Assembly: GCF_003143515.1 (NCBI RefSeq)
Contig: NZ_CP029343.1
Span: 496,001-560,000, forward strand
Length of the DNA: 64,000 nucleotides
From: Massilia oculi
GTDB lineage: Bacteria > Pseudomonadota > Gammaproteobacteria > Burkholderiales > Burkholderiaceae_D
Direction of reading: 5' to 3'
Below, one piece after another: positions 33,230-41,048 of this stretch; position 1 is the stretch's first letter, and the number at the start of each line of letters is the position of its first letter. The notes below the pieces were generated by a model. The model worked only from the letters and a program-made list of their open reading frames with translations. It was not told the origin of the DNA and made no database searches. Both the position numbers and the translations under genes were made by a program.

Positions 33230-33751
33230 ATGAACCTGAAACTAAAAATGCTCAGATCTTCGTTCGCTGCTGCAGCAGCCATTTTATCTTCGACTCACGT
33301 TGCCGCCGACGAGAGAATTGGGCAGATCCCGCTGGCAAAAGACATTAAGAGCGCGAAGTTGGTATTTTATCCCTTAAGCGTGAACACTTACGCTCCGGTT
33401 ACTGAGGCCGACATGCTACGGAACGGATGCATCTATGATATTGACGGCAATTCGGAGAAGATTGCCGAACTGTCTGCGATTTTAAGCGGAGGGATAATTA
33501 TCTCGAATGAAGGTGAAGAACAATTCCAGCTTCGCAACGTAATTTATTTTACTCTTCGCGACGGATCCAAAGTTCGAATGCTTATTAGTGATGCGCACAA
33601 CTTGAAGCCCGGAGTATTTGGAATTATCGATAAGGGTACAACTTCTAAACACTCATACCTTACGTCGGATGAGAAGACTCTAAAGCTCCTGCGCACTTGG
33701 GCTAAGTCTAGAGTTCATAAAAATAACGCAAGCACATATTGTGATATGTAG
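33230..33751 (+). CDS. Secreted hypothetical protein upstream of the metallopeptidase fragment, 173 aa
   Basis: I use the ATG at 33230, which has GGAAGG upstream. Residues 1-25 form a signal peptide ending at an Ala-Ala site. The mature part is alpha/beta with Cys residues at two points and no recognised domain. Its codon use is AT-richer than the flanks, suggesting recent gain. It ends eight bases before the M91-like fragment, so the two were probably one operon; an immunity or accessory role for the enzyme is possible. Confidence 0.6.
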   Translation: MNLKLKMLRSSFAAAAAILSSTHVAADERIGQIPLAKDIKSAKLVFYPLSVNTYAPVTEADMLRNGCIYDIDGNSEKIAELSAILSGGIIISNEGEEQFQLRNVIYFTLRDGSKVRMLISDAHNLKPGVFGIIDKGTTSKHSYLTSDEKTLKLLRTWAKSRVHKNNASTYCDM

Positions 33752-33758
33752 GAAAATT

Positions 33759-34025
33759 ATGCCAACCATTTACCGCGGCAGCATTACCCAAGATCAGAAA
33801 GACCTGTTTGAACTTTCGCTGAACTATCTTGATAAATCAATTAACATGAGACCTGTGAAGGATAAGCTCATGACGGAGTTTTTAATCCTTCAAGTTCACA
33901 ACGGCGACACGTTCTACGACAACAATGCCGGAATTCTCTATTGGAACCCATGGAGGGCACACAAAGTCATAACCGAGGACGGCTCAATAGGTGTTACCTC
34001 CCCAGCGATGGCATTATCGACTTGA
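33759..34025 (+). pseudogene. Truncated M91-like metallopeptidase
   Basis: The 88 residues include a segment like the M91 effector peptidases just before their active site: NAGILYWNPWRAHKV, then GVTSPAMAL. In full-length members the zinc-binding HExxH follows at once, but here the frame ends after two more residues and the DNA changes to unrelated GC-rich phage sequence. So the catalytic part was cut off, probably by recombination at about 34022. An AGGAAA site precedes the ATG at 33759. Family match is from memory of the motif and moderately sure. Confidence 0.5.
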
Positions 34026-34094
34026 CGTCCAGCCGGTCGCAGCGAGAGCAGATTCCGGGCGCACAACCACTACGCGGCCCTTGACATCGGCGGG

Positions 34095-34313
34095 TTACGG
34101 CGCACCAGGTTCTTGAGCACCAGTCCCTCCGGCTTGACGCCGCGACGCTCGGTCGGTGCCGCCGGCACTGGCGCGACCGGCGGGGCGACCGACACCGGCG
34201 CCGCTGGCGCGCAGGCGATCCAGTTCATCCAGCAACTCGACCACCGACGAAGACCTCAAGTGCACGGTCGGGCTGGACGCGGCCAGGCCGCGCAATGGGA
34301 AGTAGTCAAGCAT
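34095..34313 (-). CDS. Hypothetical small gene downstream of the antirepressor remnant, 72 aa
   Basis: The start overlaps the antirepressor stop (ATG inside GCATGC). The first 35 residues look coding (VVELLDELDRLRASGAG); the rest is Gly/Ala/Arg-rich and may be read-through of non-coding DNA. No family recognised. Confidence 0.3.
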   Translation of the reverse strand: MLDYFPLRGLAASSPTVHLRSSSVVELLDELDRLRASGAGVGRPAGRASAGGTDRASRRQAGGTGAQEPGAP

Positions 34314-34932
34314 GGGCTGCCTCCCCGTGGTGCTGACGCAGCGCTACTTGGTGCTTTGCCCACTCGCCCGCGGTCCAGGTCACGCCCTTCGGGATAAAGC
34401 GCGCGGCGTTGAACGCGTGGTTGTTCTGGGCAGTGCCGGCCTTCACGCAGAAGCGGCTGGCGTCCATGTACTGGGCATGGGGCGTCAGCGCGCCGCCGAG
34501 GCGGTACATGATCTTCTGGTCGAGCAGTAACTCCCCGAATGCGCTTTCGTTCGCACCCAGCAGCCTGGCCACCTCGCGGAAGCCTTTGGTGCCGCTCGAG
34601 TCGGCATAGCGCTCGACGAACTCCACGGCCGGCGCCGCCGCGGCGAGCTGGGCGGCCTGAGCATCGATCAACTCCTGCTGCTCGGCCGTGAGACGCAGCG
34701 CCGCCGCGAACGACTGCGGCACGACCTGCGCTGGCCCGACGGCCTCCAGCCCCTGCCAACGGTCGACCAGCCGCGCGGTGAACTGGGGCGACAGCTGCGC
34801 CGCGATCACATAGGAGTCGCGCTTGCCGACGCGGTCTTGACGGATCATCTTCGGGTCCGGGCCGTCGTTCGGCACTTCCTCAAGTTGAGGGAGTGCGATC
34901 ATGCCGCGCGCCAGCAGGCTCTTGATCGTCAA
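34306..34932 (-). CDS. Phage antirepressor (Rha/KilAC type), N-terminally shortened, 208 aa
   Basis: Residues 1-62 match the second half of a Rha domain (LLARGMIALPQLEEVP, KRDSYVIAAQLSPQFTARLV, DRWQGLE). Residues 95-205 are a KilAC domain (SSGTKGFREVARLLGANESA, HAFNAARFIPKGVTW, AEWAKHQV). About 30 N-terminal residues present in relatives are missing, and the only start is a TTG that overlaps the stop of the upstream remnant. Intact versions lift CI repression in phages. Here it is part of a decayed element. Confidence 0.7.
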   Translation of the reverse strand: MTIKSLLARGMIALPQLEEVPNDGPDPKMIRQDRVGKRDSYVIAAQLSPQFTARLVDRWQGLEAVGPAQVVPQSFAAALRLTAEQQELIDAQAAQLAAAAPAVEFVERYADSSGTKGFREVARLLGANESAFGELLLDQKIMYRLGGALTPHAQYMDASRFCVKAGTAQNNHAFNAARFIPKGVTWTAGEWAKHQVALRQHHGEAAHA

Positions 34933-35200
34933 GCGGCCTCATTGTAGACGTGGCCCTCATCGATCCGGCGGCTCACCAGCTGCAGCGCGGCGACCGTCTC
35001 GCCCTGGGTGGCGACTTCCATCCGGCAGTCGTGGATCGTTAGTGCAGTGTCGATGTCGCGCATGGCGTCGCCGTCCAGGCGAAAGTCGCCGGTCTTGGCG
35101 CTCCGGACCTTGGCGCGGAAGGCGCCGTCAAGCGCGCGGACGATGGCTCGCTCGTGCCGCCAACCGCTGCGGAACGCGGTCTGCAGCGCCCATCCTTCTT
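34929..35200 (-). pseudogene. Remnant of a small phage gene without start codon
   Basis: The frame ends at a TGA (34929-34931) overlapping the antirepressor TTG. It reads as convincing protein (WALQTAFRSGWRHERAIVRA, KTGDFRLDGDAMRDIDTALT, ALQLVSRRIDEGHVYNEAA), yet has no ATG, GTG or TTG upstream of the Met near its end, and upstream it runs antisense through the integrase fragment. It is the 3' part of a phage gene that lost its beginning. Confidence 0.45.
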
Positions 35201-35335
35201 GCTCAACTTGCGACCGATGCCAGTGATCGCGAAAAACTTCCCGAATCGGCCTGGGGCCGTGCTTGTGCAGGTACTGGCCTGGGATATCTGCGACGCTGCC
35301 GCGGAACGCGCGGCAAACAAGAGTCTCAGGGTATC

Positions 35336-35431
35336 GTAGCAGCCCAGAATCAGCTGGGGCACTCGACCCAGACGATGACCCAGCACTACGTCCGTCACCG
35401 AAGGGGCAAGCTCGTTACGCCAACAAAGTAG
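35336..35431 (+). pseudogene. C-terminal fragment of a tyrosine recombinase (left element)
   Basis: The last 31 codons read as the end of a phage integrase: QLGHSTQTMTQHYVR with the conserved Gly-His and the catalytic Tyr, then RRGKLVTPTK and a TAG. Upstream the same frame is Arg-rich nonsense, so the body of the gene is missing. It points toward the att core 115 bases to its right. Confidence 0.7.
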
Positions 35432-35546
35432 TTCCGCAAAACGACATATGGATAGCGCTGCTCACGGTACAGAACTGCGCTCCCGTTTACAGATTTGCGG
35501 AACGCAAACCCGGCTTAAGGTTTTGATTTTAATAACCTTGGCGCTA

Positions 35547-35597
35547 GACTTAAAATCTGCTGCCAGCAATCGCGTGCCGATTCGATTCCCGCTCCGG
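35547..35597 (+). other. tRNA-Leu(UAA)-like attachment core
   Basis: The 51 bases look like the 3' half of a leucine tRNA: an anticodon stem-loop AGA-CTTAAAA-TCT with anticodon TAA, a variable arm, a T loop TTCGATT and an acceptor end CTCCGG. The 5' half is absent and the T stem has mismatches, so it is not a functional tRNA. Such 3' halves mark where integrases insert elements into tRNA genes. Remains of integrases lie on both sides. Confidence 0.6.
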
Positions 35598-35629
35598 ACA
35601 TCAAGGATTTATGCTGATCAACGGGTTTC

Positions 35630-35684
35630 TGCGGGGTATCTGCGGGGTATGCGCGGGGTATGTGCAGGGAATATGCGGGGTCAG
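35630..35684. repeat. Five tandem 11-bp repeats beside the att core
   Basis: Units at 35630, 35641, 35652, 35663 and 35674 follow TGCGGGGTATG (first three with one or no change, the last two degenerate). The 11-bp step equals about one helical turn, so bound proteins would lie on one face. Between an att core and an integrase remnant this suggests arm-type integrase or excisionase sites. Confidence 0.55.
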
Positions 35685-35696
35685 TACGTGCTCCTT

Positions 35697-35939
35697 TTAC
35701 CGCTCCAACGTTCCCCAAACTGCGCGTTTTTTCACAAAAGCCTTTAATTCTCGTCTTTTCAAACTCTTTGGCTTGACCAACTCGCGTTTGCGGCGATCCA
35801 CATAGCTCGAACTCATCGACGGCACGGTATGGCCTAGCTATCCCACCGCGGCAATGTTCAGCTGAACCTCGTCGATGCTGATTGTTGCCTTTGCGCGCAG
35901 TTCCCGCAGGCCGTCTTCCTTGATGCCAGCGTACTCAAG
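35697..35939 (-). pseudogene. C-terminal fragment of a second tyrosine recombinase (right element)
   Basis: Minus-strand reading gives GIKEDGLRELRAKATISID, then a TAG at 35840-35838, then LGHTVPSMSSSYVDRRKREL and a Lys-rich tail ending at 35697. The HDLR-like block, the LGH block and the catalytic Tyr are recognisable, while HDLR itself is eroded. A stop inside and loss of the N-terminal part show it is dead. It differs in sequence from the left fragment, so two unrelated elements used this site. Confidence 0.65.
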
Positions 35940-36402
35940 AGAACCTCCACAAAATTCTTTGAAATTACATTGAATGTACCGGGGGAGCCGCTATAGGCAG
36001 ACCCAACACCGCTTCTGCGCGGGGGCGGACATGGTTGACTCACTGAAATACTGTACGCTGATGCAGTATCGATTGGTGCCAACATGCCCACTGTTGCGCC
36101 AGCATCGCATTTAGATGCACTACGCATAGTCTTCTCTTGAGCAGATACCGAATGTAGCCATTTCTGCCATACTTTCCGCATGAATCAAGTAATTGACCGT
36201 TTCGCAGCCGTAAAGGTCGACCTTGGTTCTGATATCGCCGCCGCATCTGGAATGGCTGCCGGTTTCCTCTCGCTCTACCAAGCAGGCGCGCCTCTTCCGG
36301 CTGATTCAGCGCGCGCTGATCCAGGGTGGCCGCGCCGGCCACTCGATAACCGGCTTCGCAACCGACTAGCAGCCTTCATTCAGAAATTGGTCCTTCGAGA
36401 TC
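35940..36402. other. No convincing gene
   Basis: About 460 bases follow the integrase remnant. Short open frames exist on both strands (for example 36180-36410 plus), but none has a ribosome binding site or recognisable content. It is probably decayed element DNA and the promoter region of the next gene. Confidence 0.4.
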
Positions 36403-36939
36403 ATGAATAAAAAAACCATCAAGTACGCGATATATAGCCTCGTCGCCATGTCTATCGCAGCAAGCATGGCACATGCAAAAAGCGATTTCCAAACGCCCCC
36501 ATCCCTTTCCCGTGGAAGCACAATGAAGGCGCCGGATGCGATGCAAGCGCTGCGCGACGCCGAGATGCTTCGAGAAGACGCAATGGCGCGAGGAGATGTA
36601 GAGCTCTTGAAGAACCTTTTCTCTGATTATTATTACCACGTTGAAAGCAATGGCCGAGTTCGATCGAAAACTCAGCTTCTGATGGCAGTGCAACGAGGGG
36701 AGCTCAAATTCCTGAGCTACAAAGTCGATGAAGTCGAAATCAGGCTTAACGGTTTTGTCGCAGTGGCCGTTGGGCGCTTCACGGTCACCCGAGAAGTTGG
36801 TCTCGACAAAATTCAATACACCGGCAGGTTCATGCGCGTGTGGGAACGCCATGGGAACCGTTGGCGCAACACGATGCATCAGTCGACGGAAGTGAAACCT
36901 GCGGTCAGCGCTCTGCGTAATTCGGTGTCAACGCAATAA
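36403..36939 (+). CDS. Secreted NTF2-like (SnoaL/DUF4440) protein, 178 aa
   Basis: Residues 1-25 are a Sec signal peptide ending in AHA. The mature part has the cone-shaped NTF2-like pattern: an N-terminal helix pair (DAEMLREDAMARGDVELLKN), then LFSDYYYHVESNGRVRSKTQ and beta strands ending MRVWERHGNRWRN. Family members range from small enzymes to ligand-binding periplasmic proteins; no active site can be assigned here. It stands alone. Confidence 0.7.
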   Translation: MNKKTIKYAIYSLVAMSIAASMAHAKSDFQTPPSLSRGSTMKAPDAMQALRDAEMLREDAMARGDVELLKNLFSDYYYHVESNGRVRSKTQLLMAVQRGELKFLSYKVDEVEIRLNGFVAVAVGRFTVTREVGLDKIQYTGRFMRVWERHGNRWRNTMHQSTEVKPAVSALRNSVSTQ

Positions 36940-37272
36940 GTTTGTTCGCGAGGCACGCTGTACGCTATTGCATCACTGTGGCCGGGACTGCAGTGTTTCT
37001 CGTCGGCAATGTCATGTCTGACTTTCAGGCACGGGCTCACCATGTGAAGCGTCAGGCGTCGTGGCGCAGGCAGTGTCGGTCGTACACGAGGAGCCGGGTG
37101 CCGCGGCGGTCGGGCCGCTGCGGTATCGACATTGTCACCGCCGAATGCCGAAAAAGGTAGCTCATTGATGACCTGTAGGAGAAGTCCCGCCTGCCTGAAC
37201 GGCGAGCGCTGCTACTGTTAGGGAATGAATCAACAGTAAAGTCGAGCCAAGTAGCTAGAACATGGTGCCGAC
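36940..37272. other. Intergenic, nothing recognised
   Basis: About 330 bases with only short frames on each strand and no clear promoter, terminator or RNA structure that I can support. Confidence 0.4.
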
Positions 37273-37707
37273 ATGAAAGCAGCATTGGTAGTCGGTGACA
37301 GCCGTGAGCTGTGCGGGGATCTGAAGATTCATATGACCTCGCTCGGCTATATGACTATCACCACCGAAAAGCATGATGCCGCGTTGAGCGCGGTGGGGAC
37401 GACACGGTTCGATGTAGTGTTGATCTGCAGCCCGACGCGCCCGGTGGAGCGGCGCTCATTTGCTGGTGAGTTGAAAAGCCGCTGCCATACCGCCGCTGTC
37501 ATTCTGATCACAGCAAGCGATGCAACGTACGCAGCCGCAAAAGCCTGCCGATTTGCTGGCATTACCGCTGTGATCAAAGGTCCAGTCTCGCTCGTCGCGC
37601 TATGGCGTGTGATCGAGTTCGGCCTGGAGGGCCTGGGCTGTCACAGGGGATGGGTCGACGAGACCGACGATCGACGTCACGCGGGCGCCCAGGCGGAACG
37701 GCTCTAG
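37273..37707 (+). CDS. Receiver-like protein lacking the phospho-acceptor, 144 aa
   Basis: The first 120 residues follow the CheY/REC fold: ALVVGDSRELCGDLKIHM, FDVVLICSP at strand 3, VILITASDA with the conserved Ser/Thr, and ITAVIKGPV with the conserved Lys. The Asp that is normally phosphorylated at the end of strand 3 is replaced (ICSP) and the acidic pair near the start is absent. So it would not be phosphorylated in the usual way. Its last 108 bases overlap a convergent gene, so the true 3' end is uncertain. Confidence 0.55.
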   Translation: MKAALVVGDSRELCGDLKIHMTSLGYMTITTEKHDAALSAVGTTRFDVVLICSPTRPVERRSFAGELKSRCHTAAVILITASDATYAAAKACRFAGITAVIKGPVSLVALWRVIEFGLEGLGCHRGWVDETDDRRHAGAQAERL

Positions 37708-38046
37708 AAGTTCGGCGGCAGTCCGGTGAGCCCAGGGTGCCTGCACCGGTCTTGTCGACGTCTCGGCGCTTCGATGCCTCAGACTGCTTGCCATCTCCGC
37801 GACGAGTTGTTCGATTGATATCTCTGACAACATGGTAGGGTAGGCCCCCCCGAAGTTACCGCAAAGCCAGCTCTGGTACGACGAAAGATCACAGAATTGA
37901 ACGGCGTGCGCAAGCAGATCCGTACCACTCACCGATCCTTTTACGTACGCGCACAGCATCGCCTGATCCGCTTCGGAGATGACGACTCCCTCAGCTTCCA
38001 GTTCGTTCATCATCTGCGCGACGCGCTTTCCTCGTAACTTCTGCAT
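37600..38046 (-). CDS. Hypothetical protein with antitoxin-VbhA-like N-terminus, 148 aa
   Basis: Residues 1-50 (VAQMMNELEAEGVVISEADQ then AYVKGSVSGTDLLAHA) resemble the helix bundle of VbhA-type Fic antitoxins and similar short modules. The rest is helical with no known domain. No Fic toxin gene is nearby. It overlaps the receiver-like gene tail to tail over 108 bases, which is odd for two real genes. Confidence 0.45.
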   Translation of the reverse strand: MQKLRGKRVAQMMNELEAEGVVISEADQAMLCAYVKGSVSGTDLLAHAVQFCDLSSYQSWLCGNFGGAYPTMLSEISIEQLVAEMASSLRHRSAETSTRPVQAPWAHRTAAELLEPFRLGARVTSIVGLVDPSPVTAQALQAELDHTP

Positions 38047-38477
38047 TATTCCACCTTTTGGGCCACATCAATCGCTGGGAGTTAACGCTAGCGTGACAAT
38101 TGGAGAGATTTCTTTCTAAATATTAATTGCAGTTTGCAACCTCGTACAGCACCGTTCACTTAGGAGCTTCTTAAAAACAACAAATAATGCATTTCACCAA
38201 CTATCGGATGGGTGTTCTCTCCAGCCCCATGCCACCCCTGGCTTCCGGCCATTCCAGCCATGAGGCCCTTCGGCGATGCGCAGCCCATTGCAGACCCGGT
38301 TACAGCCGGCGGTAGCGAGGCTCGCGACGCTTTTGGCAAACTTCAGCCGTTCAAGGCGAGAAACGCCGTATGCATTCAGCATGGCCGGTACGAATTTGAA
38401 CCGCTGTTGATATGCTTTGTACTGACCTCAGGCCCCGCCGCTCGTAAAATAAGTTGTCGATTTAGAACGAGGGGTTT
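38047..38477. other. Intergenic, nothing recognised
   Basis: About 430 bases; the first 130 are AT-rich and could hold promoters for the genes on either side, but no consensus pair stands out. Confidence 0.35.
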
Positions 38478-38744
38478 ATGGACAGCTTCGGCTCAACAAG
38501 GTCGGTCAACCCTTGGGATGAAGGCGATTACCGCATCCATGGTCGCGTGGTGGAAGCCCCCGACGGGGGATTCTGGCCCGCATACTCGATCGAGAGAATC
38601 CGCGGCATCCCCGATGCACCGAAACAGGCGGCTGCCTTGCACGAGGTCCGCGCGCAAAGCTTTACTACCAGGGGCCTTGCAGAAATGATGGCCATATCCC
38701 ACGGCGTGCAAAGGGTTCGTACACTGTACCGGCTGGATTGCTGA
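38478..38744 (+). CDS. Hypothetical protein, 88 aa
   Basis: ATG after a purine-rich stretch. The product has a beta-rich start (GDYRIHGRVVEAPDGGFWPA) and a helical end. I do not recognise a family. Supported by regular amino acid composition in contrast to its neighbours. Confidence 0.5.
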   Translation: MDSFGSTRSVNPWDEGDYRIHGRVVEAPDGGFWPAYSIERIRGIPDAPKQAAALHEVRAQSFTTRGLAEMMAISHGVQRVRTLYRLDC

Positions 38745-39046
38745 ATTCTGCTGCGATCACCCGAACAGCTTGCCAATGCGTGCCGCTGCTTGCATTCGCC
38801 AGTATCAGATCTGACGCTAGTCCTGATACCGGGTCTCGCGCTTGCGCTCGTCGCTGCAGGCGATGCAGATCTGGTGTCGGCCATGGCACTGTGGCAGGCC
38901 CTTTTTCCGGCCTGCCTCGGCCAGGCCGATGCGTTGGCTGAGGCGCAATGAGTATCGACGCCCGCGATAGCACCCGTTTTGCCGGCTCACGGCTCATTCA
39001 CCTTTGCACTAGGCGGCTTCAACATGCCCATGCGTAAAGAAGCGCC
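38745..39046. other. Intergenic, nothing recognised
   Basis: About 300 bases without a gene that I can support on either strand. Confidence 0.35.
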
Positions 39047-39359
39047 ATGGCAACCGTTTCAGCCACCGTCAACATCGACGGCCTCGCTGACCGACAGCGC
39101 CGCCAGCTTCGTCGCTGCCGATGAAGCAACGGGCGGACCGGACGAGGCGGCCCTCGTCGCCCATCTGTACCGAACGGCACTCGGGCGCGACGCGACGGCG
39201 CTCGAACTGTCGGAATGGAATGCGCTGCTGGTCAATGGCCAGTCGATCGCGGCGACGTGCTGCCGGCACTGGTCGAGTCGGGTCGGGTCGGGTCGGGTCG
39301 GGTCGGCCGAGATGGTGGCGCTGGTCGGCGTCATGAGCGCGACTTTCGAAGTCACTTGA
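39047..39359 (+). pseudogene. DUF4214-domain gene, broken by frameshifts
   Basis: A start (MATVSATVNIDGL) in one frame continues as TDSAASFVAADEATGGPDEA and LVAHLYRTALGRDATALELS in another, the DUF4214 signature found in secreted repeat proteins. Then the frame shifts again around 39250, where DVLPALVES would continue, and a GGTCG repeat interrupts it before AEMVALVGVMSATFEVT. At least two shifts are needed to join the parts, so it is probably dead or switched off. The beta-helix gene at 50657-52042 carries an intact domain of this type. Confidence 0.6.
39271..39305. repeat. GGTCG pentanucleotide repeat
   Basis: Seven consecutive five-base units at 39271-39305; six are GGTCG and the second is AGTCG. 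The last five units are perfect. It lies inside the DUF4214 pseudogene, where a change in unit number shifts the frame. Confidence 0.8.
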
Positions 39360-39518
39360 ATCGCCAAGGATCGCCACGCCCCTGGTCCGGCCTCTGATTC
39401 ATCCATTTCACAACACTCGAGCAGCCGCGAGCGAGGGACTGTTGCCTTTGTCTGTTCAGTATCTTGCGTAACGACAAGTTCCGTAATAGGCTGACCAGGT
39501 TAACTTCTGGCGAGCATC

Positions 39519-39794
39519 ATGGGATTTCTCTCGGCATCAAAATCGTTCTTTTCGGCCATCACGAGCGCAATCGCGACGACCCATTCCTGGCAGTACGAAA
39601 GGACCCGAGACCAGCGCACCTGCACCTGCTGCGGCCGGCAAGAGGAAATGGTCCTCGACCTCGTTAGCACGAACTGGGAAGTACTCGTTCCCGGCGACCT
39701 GGCCGCGCACGCCGCCAAGCCCGTCACTGCCGCCGCGCGACCGTCCGCCGCGCCGGACCTCGCCACAGCGCATGCCACGGATCCTGCCATCTGA
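39519..39794 (+). CDS. Hypothetical protein with Cys motif, 91 aa
   Basis: Residues 1-25 are amphipathic and Ser-rich, residues 26-50 contain CTCCGRQEEMVLDLV with a close Cys pair, and the end is Ala/Pro-rich. No family recognised; the ribosome binding site is weak. It ends two bases before the terminator of the predicted antisense RNA. Confidence 0.45.
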   Translation: MGFLSASKSFFSAITSAIATTHSWQYERTRDQRTCTCCGRQEEMVLDLVSTNWEVLVPGDLAAHAAKPVTAAARPSAAPDLATAHATDPAI

Positions 39795-39795
39795 T

Positions 39796-39889
39796 AAAAA
39801 AAAGCCGCTGCCGCACGAAGCAGGCAACGGCCAAGTCCTCGGCAGGGCCGAGATGGAGACACAAGAGAACCGACCACATCGCCGGTAAT
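39796..39889 (-). ncRNA. Candidate small RNA
   Basis: On the minus strand: a possible promoter TTGTGA (39923-39918), 16 bases, CATACT (39901-39896); then a hairpin CTCGGC/GCCGAG (39852-39838); then a strong stem GCCGTTGCC/GGCAGCGGC (39831-39804) followed by eight T residues. That is a typical sRNA layout of about 95 nt. No gene uses this terminator otherwise. Confidence 0.4.
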
Positions 39890-40024
39890 GACATGAGTAT
39901 GCGGCCAAGCCGGATAGTCACAAGGCCTGAAAGTGGTAATCGCGACCGCGTCCTTGCGTCAGAACAGTCGTACACCTTCAGGACAATGCTCCTCGGCATT
40001 TCTCCGCCTTCTTTGTTAGATTTT

Positions 40025-40038
40025 TTGATTCACATCAA
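40025..40038. promoter_or_regulatory. FNR/Anr-type box upstream of usp-phaC
   Basis: TTGATTCACATCAA is a perfect TTGAT-N4-ATCAA palindrome, 152 bases before the usp start. It would place usp and phaC under oxygen control by an FNR-family regulator. A -10-like GAATAA lies about 35 bases downstream of its centre. Confidence 0.7.
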
Positions 40039-40189
40039 CCGCGCCCCTGACACGTCTCCGATCCGGGAATAAAGTGGACTTTAAATAATCCAAGCGTATA
40101 GGCCAGAAACCGTCCAGGGTCGCTCCCTTGGCAGGTTCCGGAACGTCTATCCGCCCGAGTCCGCTTTTACCGAAAAGAAAGGAACGAGC

Positions 40190-41038
40190 ATGTACAAGAC
40201 TATCGTGGTTCACGTCGACGGCAGTCCCGAGCAAGAGGCGCGCCTGCGCGCCGGCGCGCTGCTGGCCAATGCCTTCGACGCCCACCTCGTCGGCAGCGCC
40301 GCCACCGGCATTTCCTGGCTCGACTATTCCCTCCTGGTCGGCTCGATGGGGGCACCGATGATGCCCGAATCCGATTTCAGCGGGGTGCGCGAGGCAGTCG
40401 AGGCGCGGCTCGAAGAATTCAGCACCGCCGTCCAGCGCCAAGGGGTCACCAGTTTCGAGACGCGCATGCTCGAAGACGACGCCCGCTACGCCCTGCTGCT
40501 CGAATCGCGCTATGCCGATCTCGTGATCGTCAGCCGCGACGGCGAACCGATCGCCGTGCCGGGCATCCCGGCCCAGGCGCGCGGCTTGCCCGAATACGTC
40601 GCGCTGCACGGTGCGCGTCCCGTGCTGGTGGTGCCGCCCGGCTGGAAAAACCGGCCCCTGCCCGGCACCGCCGTCGTCGGCTGGGATGGCAGCATGCAGG
40701 CGATCCGCGCGATCTCCGCCGCCCTGCCCCTGCTACGGCAAGCCGATACGGTCAAGCTCACCCTCATCAATCCCGGCGCCATGGCCGAGATGCATGGAGA
40801 GGAACCGGGCGCCGACATGGCGCTGCACCTGGCGCGCCACGGGGTCAAGGTCGACGTCGTCATCGAGACCACGCGCAGCAGCACCGGCGAGGCGCTCCTC
40901 AAGGTCGCGCGCGAGCACGATGCCGGCCTGCTGGTCACAGGCGCCTTCGGCCATAGCCGCTACCGCGAATTCGTCCTCGGCGGTGTCACGCGCGCGCTGC
41001 TGGCGGGCAGCGACACACCGCTCCTGATCGCGCACTGA
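40190..41038 (+). CDS. Tandem universal stress protein, 282 aa
   Basis: Two UspA domains in tandem: residues 1-150 begin YKTIVVHVDGSPEQEARLRA; residues 155-282 begin GTAVVGWDGSMQAIRAI and end with GAFGHSRYREFVLGG, which fits the ATP-binding G-2x-G-9x-G pattern. Such proteins bind ATP and support survival in stress or low oxygen. A GAAAGGAACGAGC ribosome binding region precedes the ATG. PhaC follows after ten bases, and an FNR-type box lies upstream, suggesting an oxygen-limitation operon. Confidence 0.9.
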   Translation: MYKTIVVHVDGSPEQEARLRAGALLANAFDAHLVGSAATGISWLDYSLLVGSMGAPMMPESDFSGVREAVEARLEEFSTAVQRQGVTSFETRMLEDDARYALLLESRYADLVIVSRDGEPIAVPGIPAQARGLPEYVALHGARPVLVVPPGWKNRPLPGTAVVGWDGSMQAIRAISAALPLLRQADTVKLTLINPGAMAEMHGEEPGADMALHLARHGVKVDVVIETTRSSTGEALLKVAREHDAGLLVTGAFGHSRYREFVLGGVTRALLAGSDTPLLIAH

Positions 41039-41048
41039 GCGCAACTGC

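Noticed and set aside
34901..35431. Single 176-codon gene including the integrase C-terminus
   Set aside because: Only the last 31 codons resemble a recombinase. The rest is Arg-rich and antisense to phage remnants on the minus strand.
36180..36410. Plus-strand open frame of 76 codons
   Set aside because: No ribosome binding site, uneven composition and overlap with an equally weak minus-strand frame; it ends inside the start of the next gene.
39271..39305. Short direct repeats as a CRISPR array
   Set aside because: The five-base units are contiguous and have no spacers. No cas gene is present anywhere in the window.
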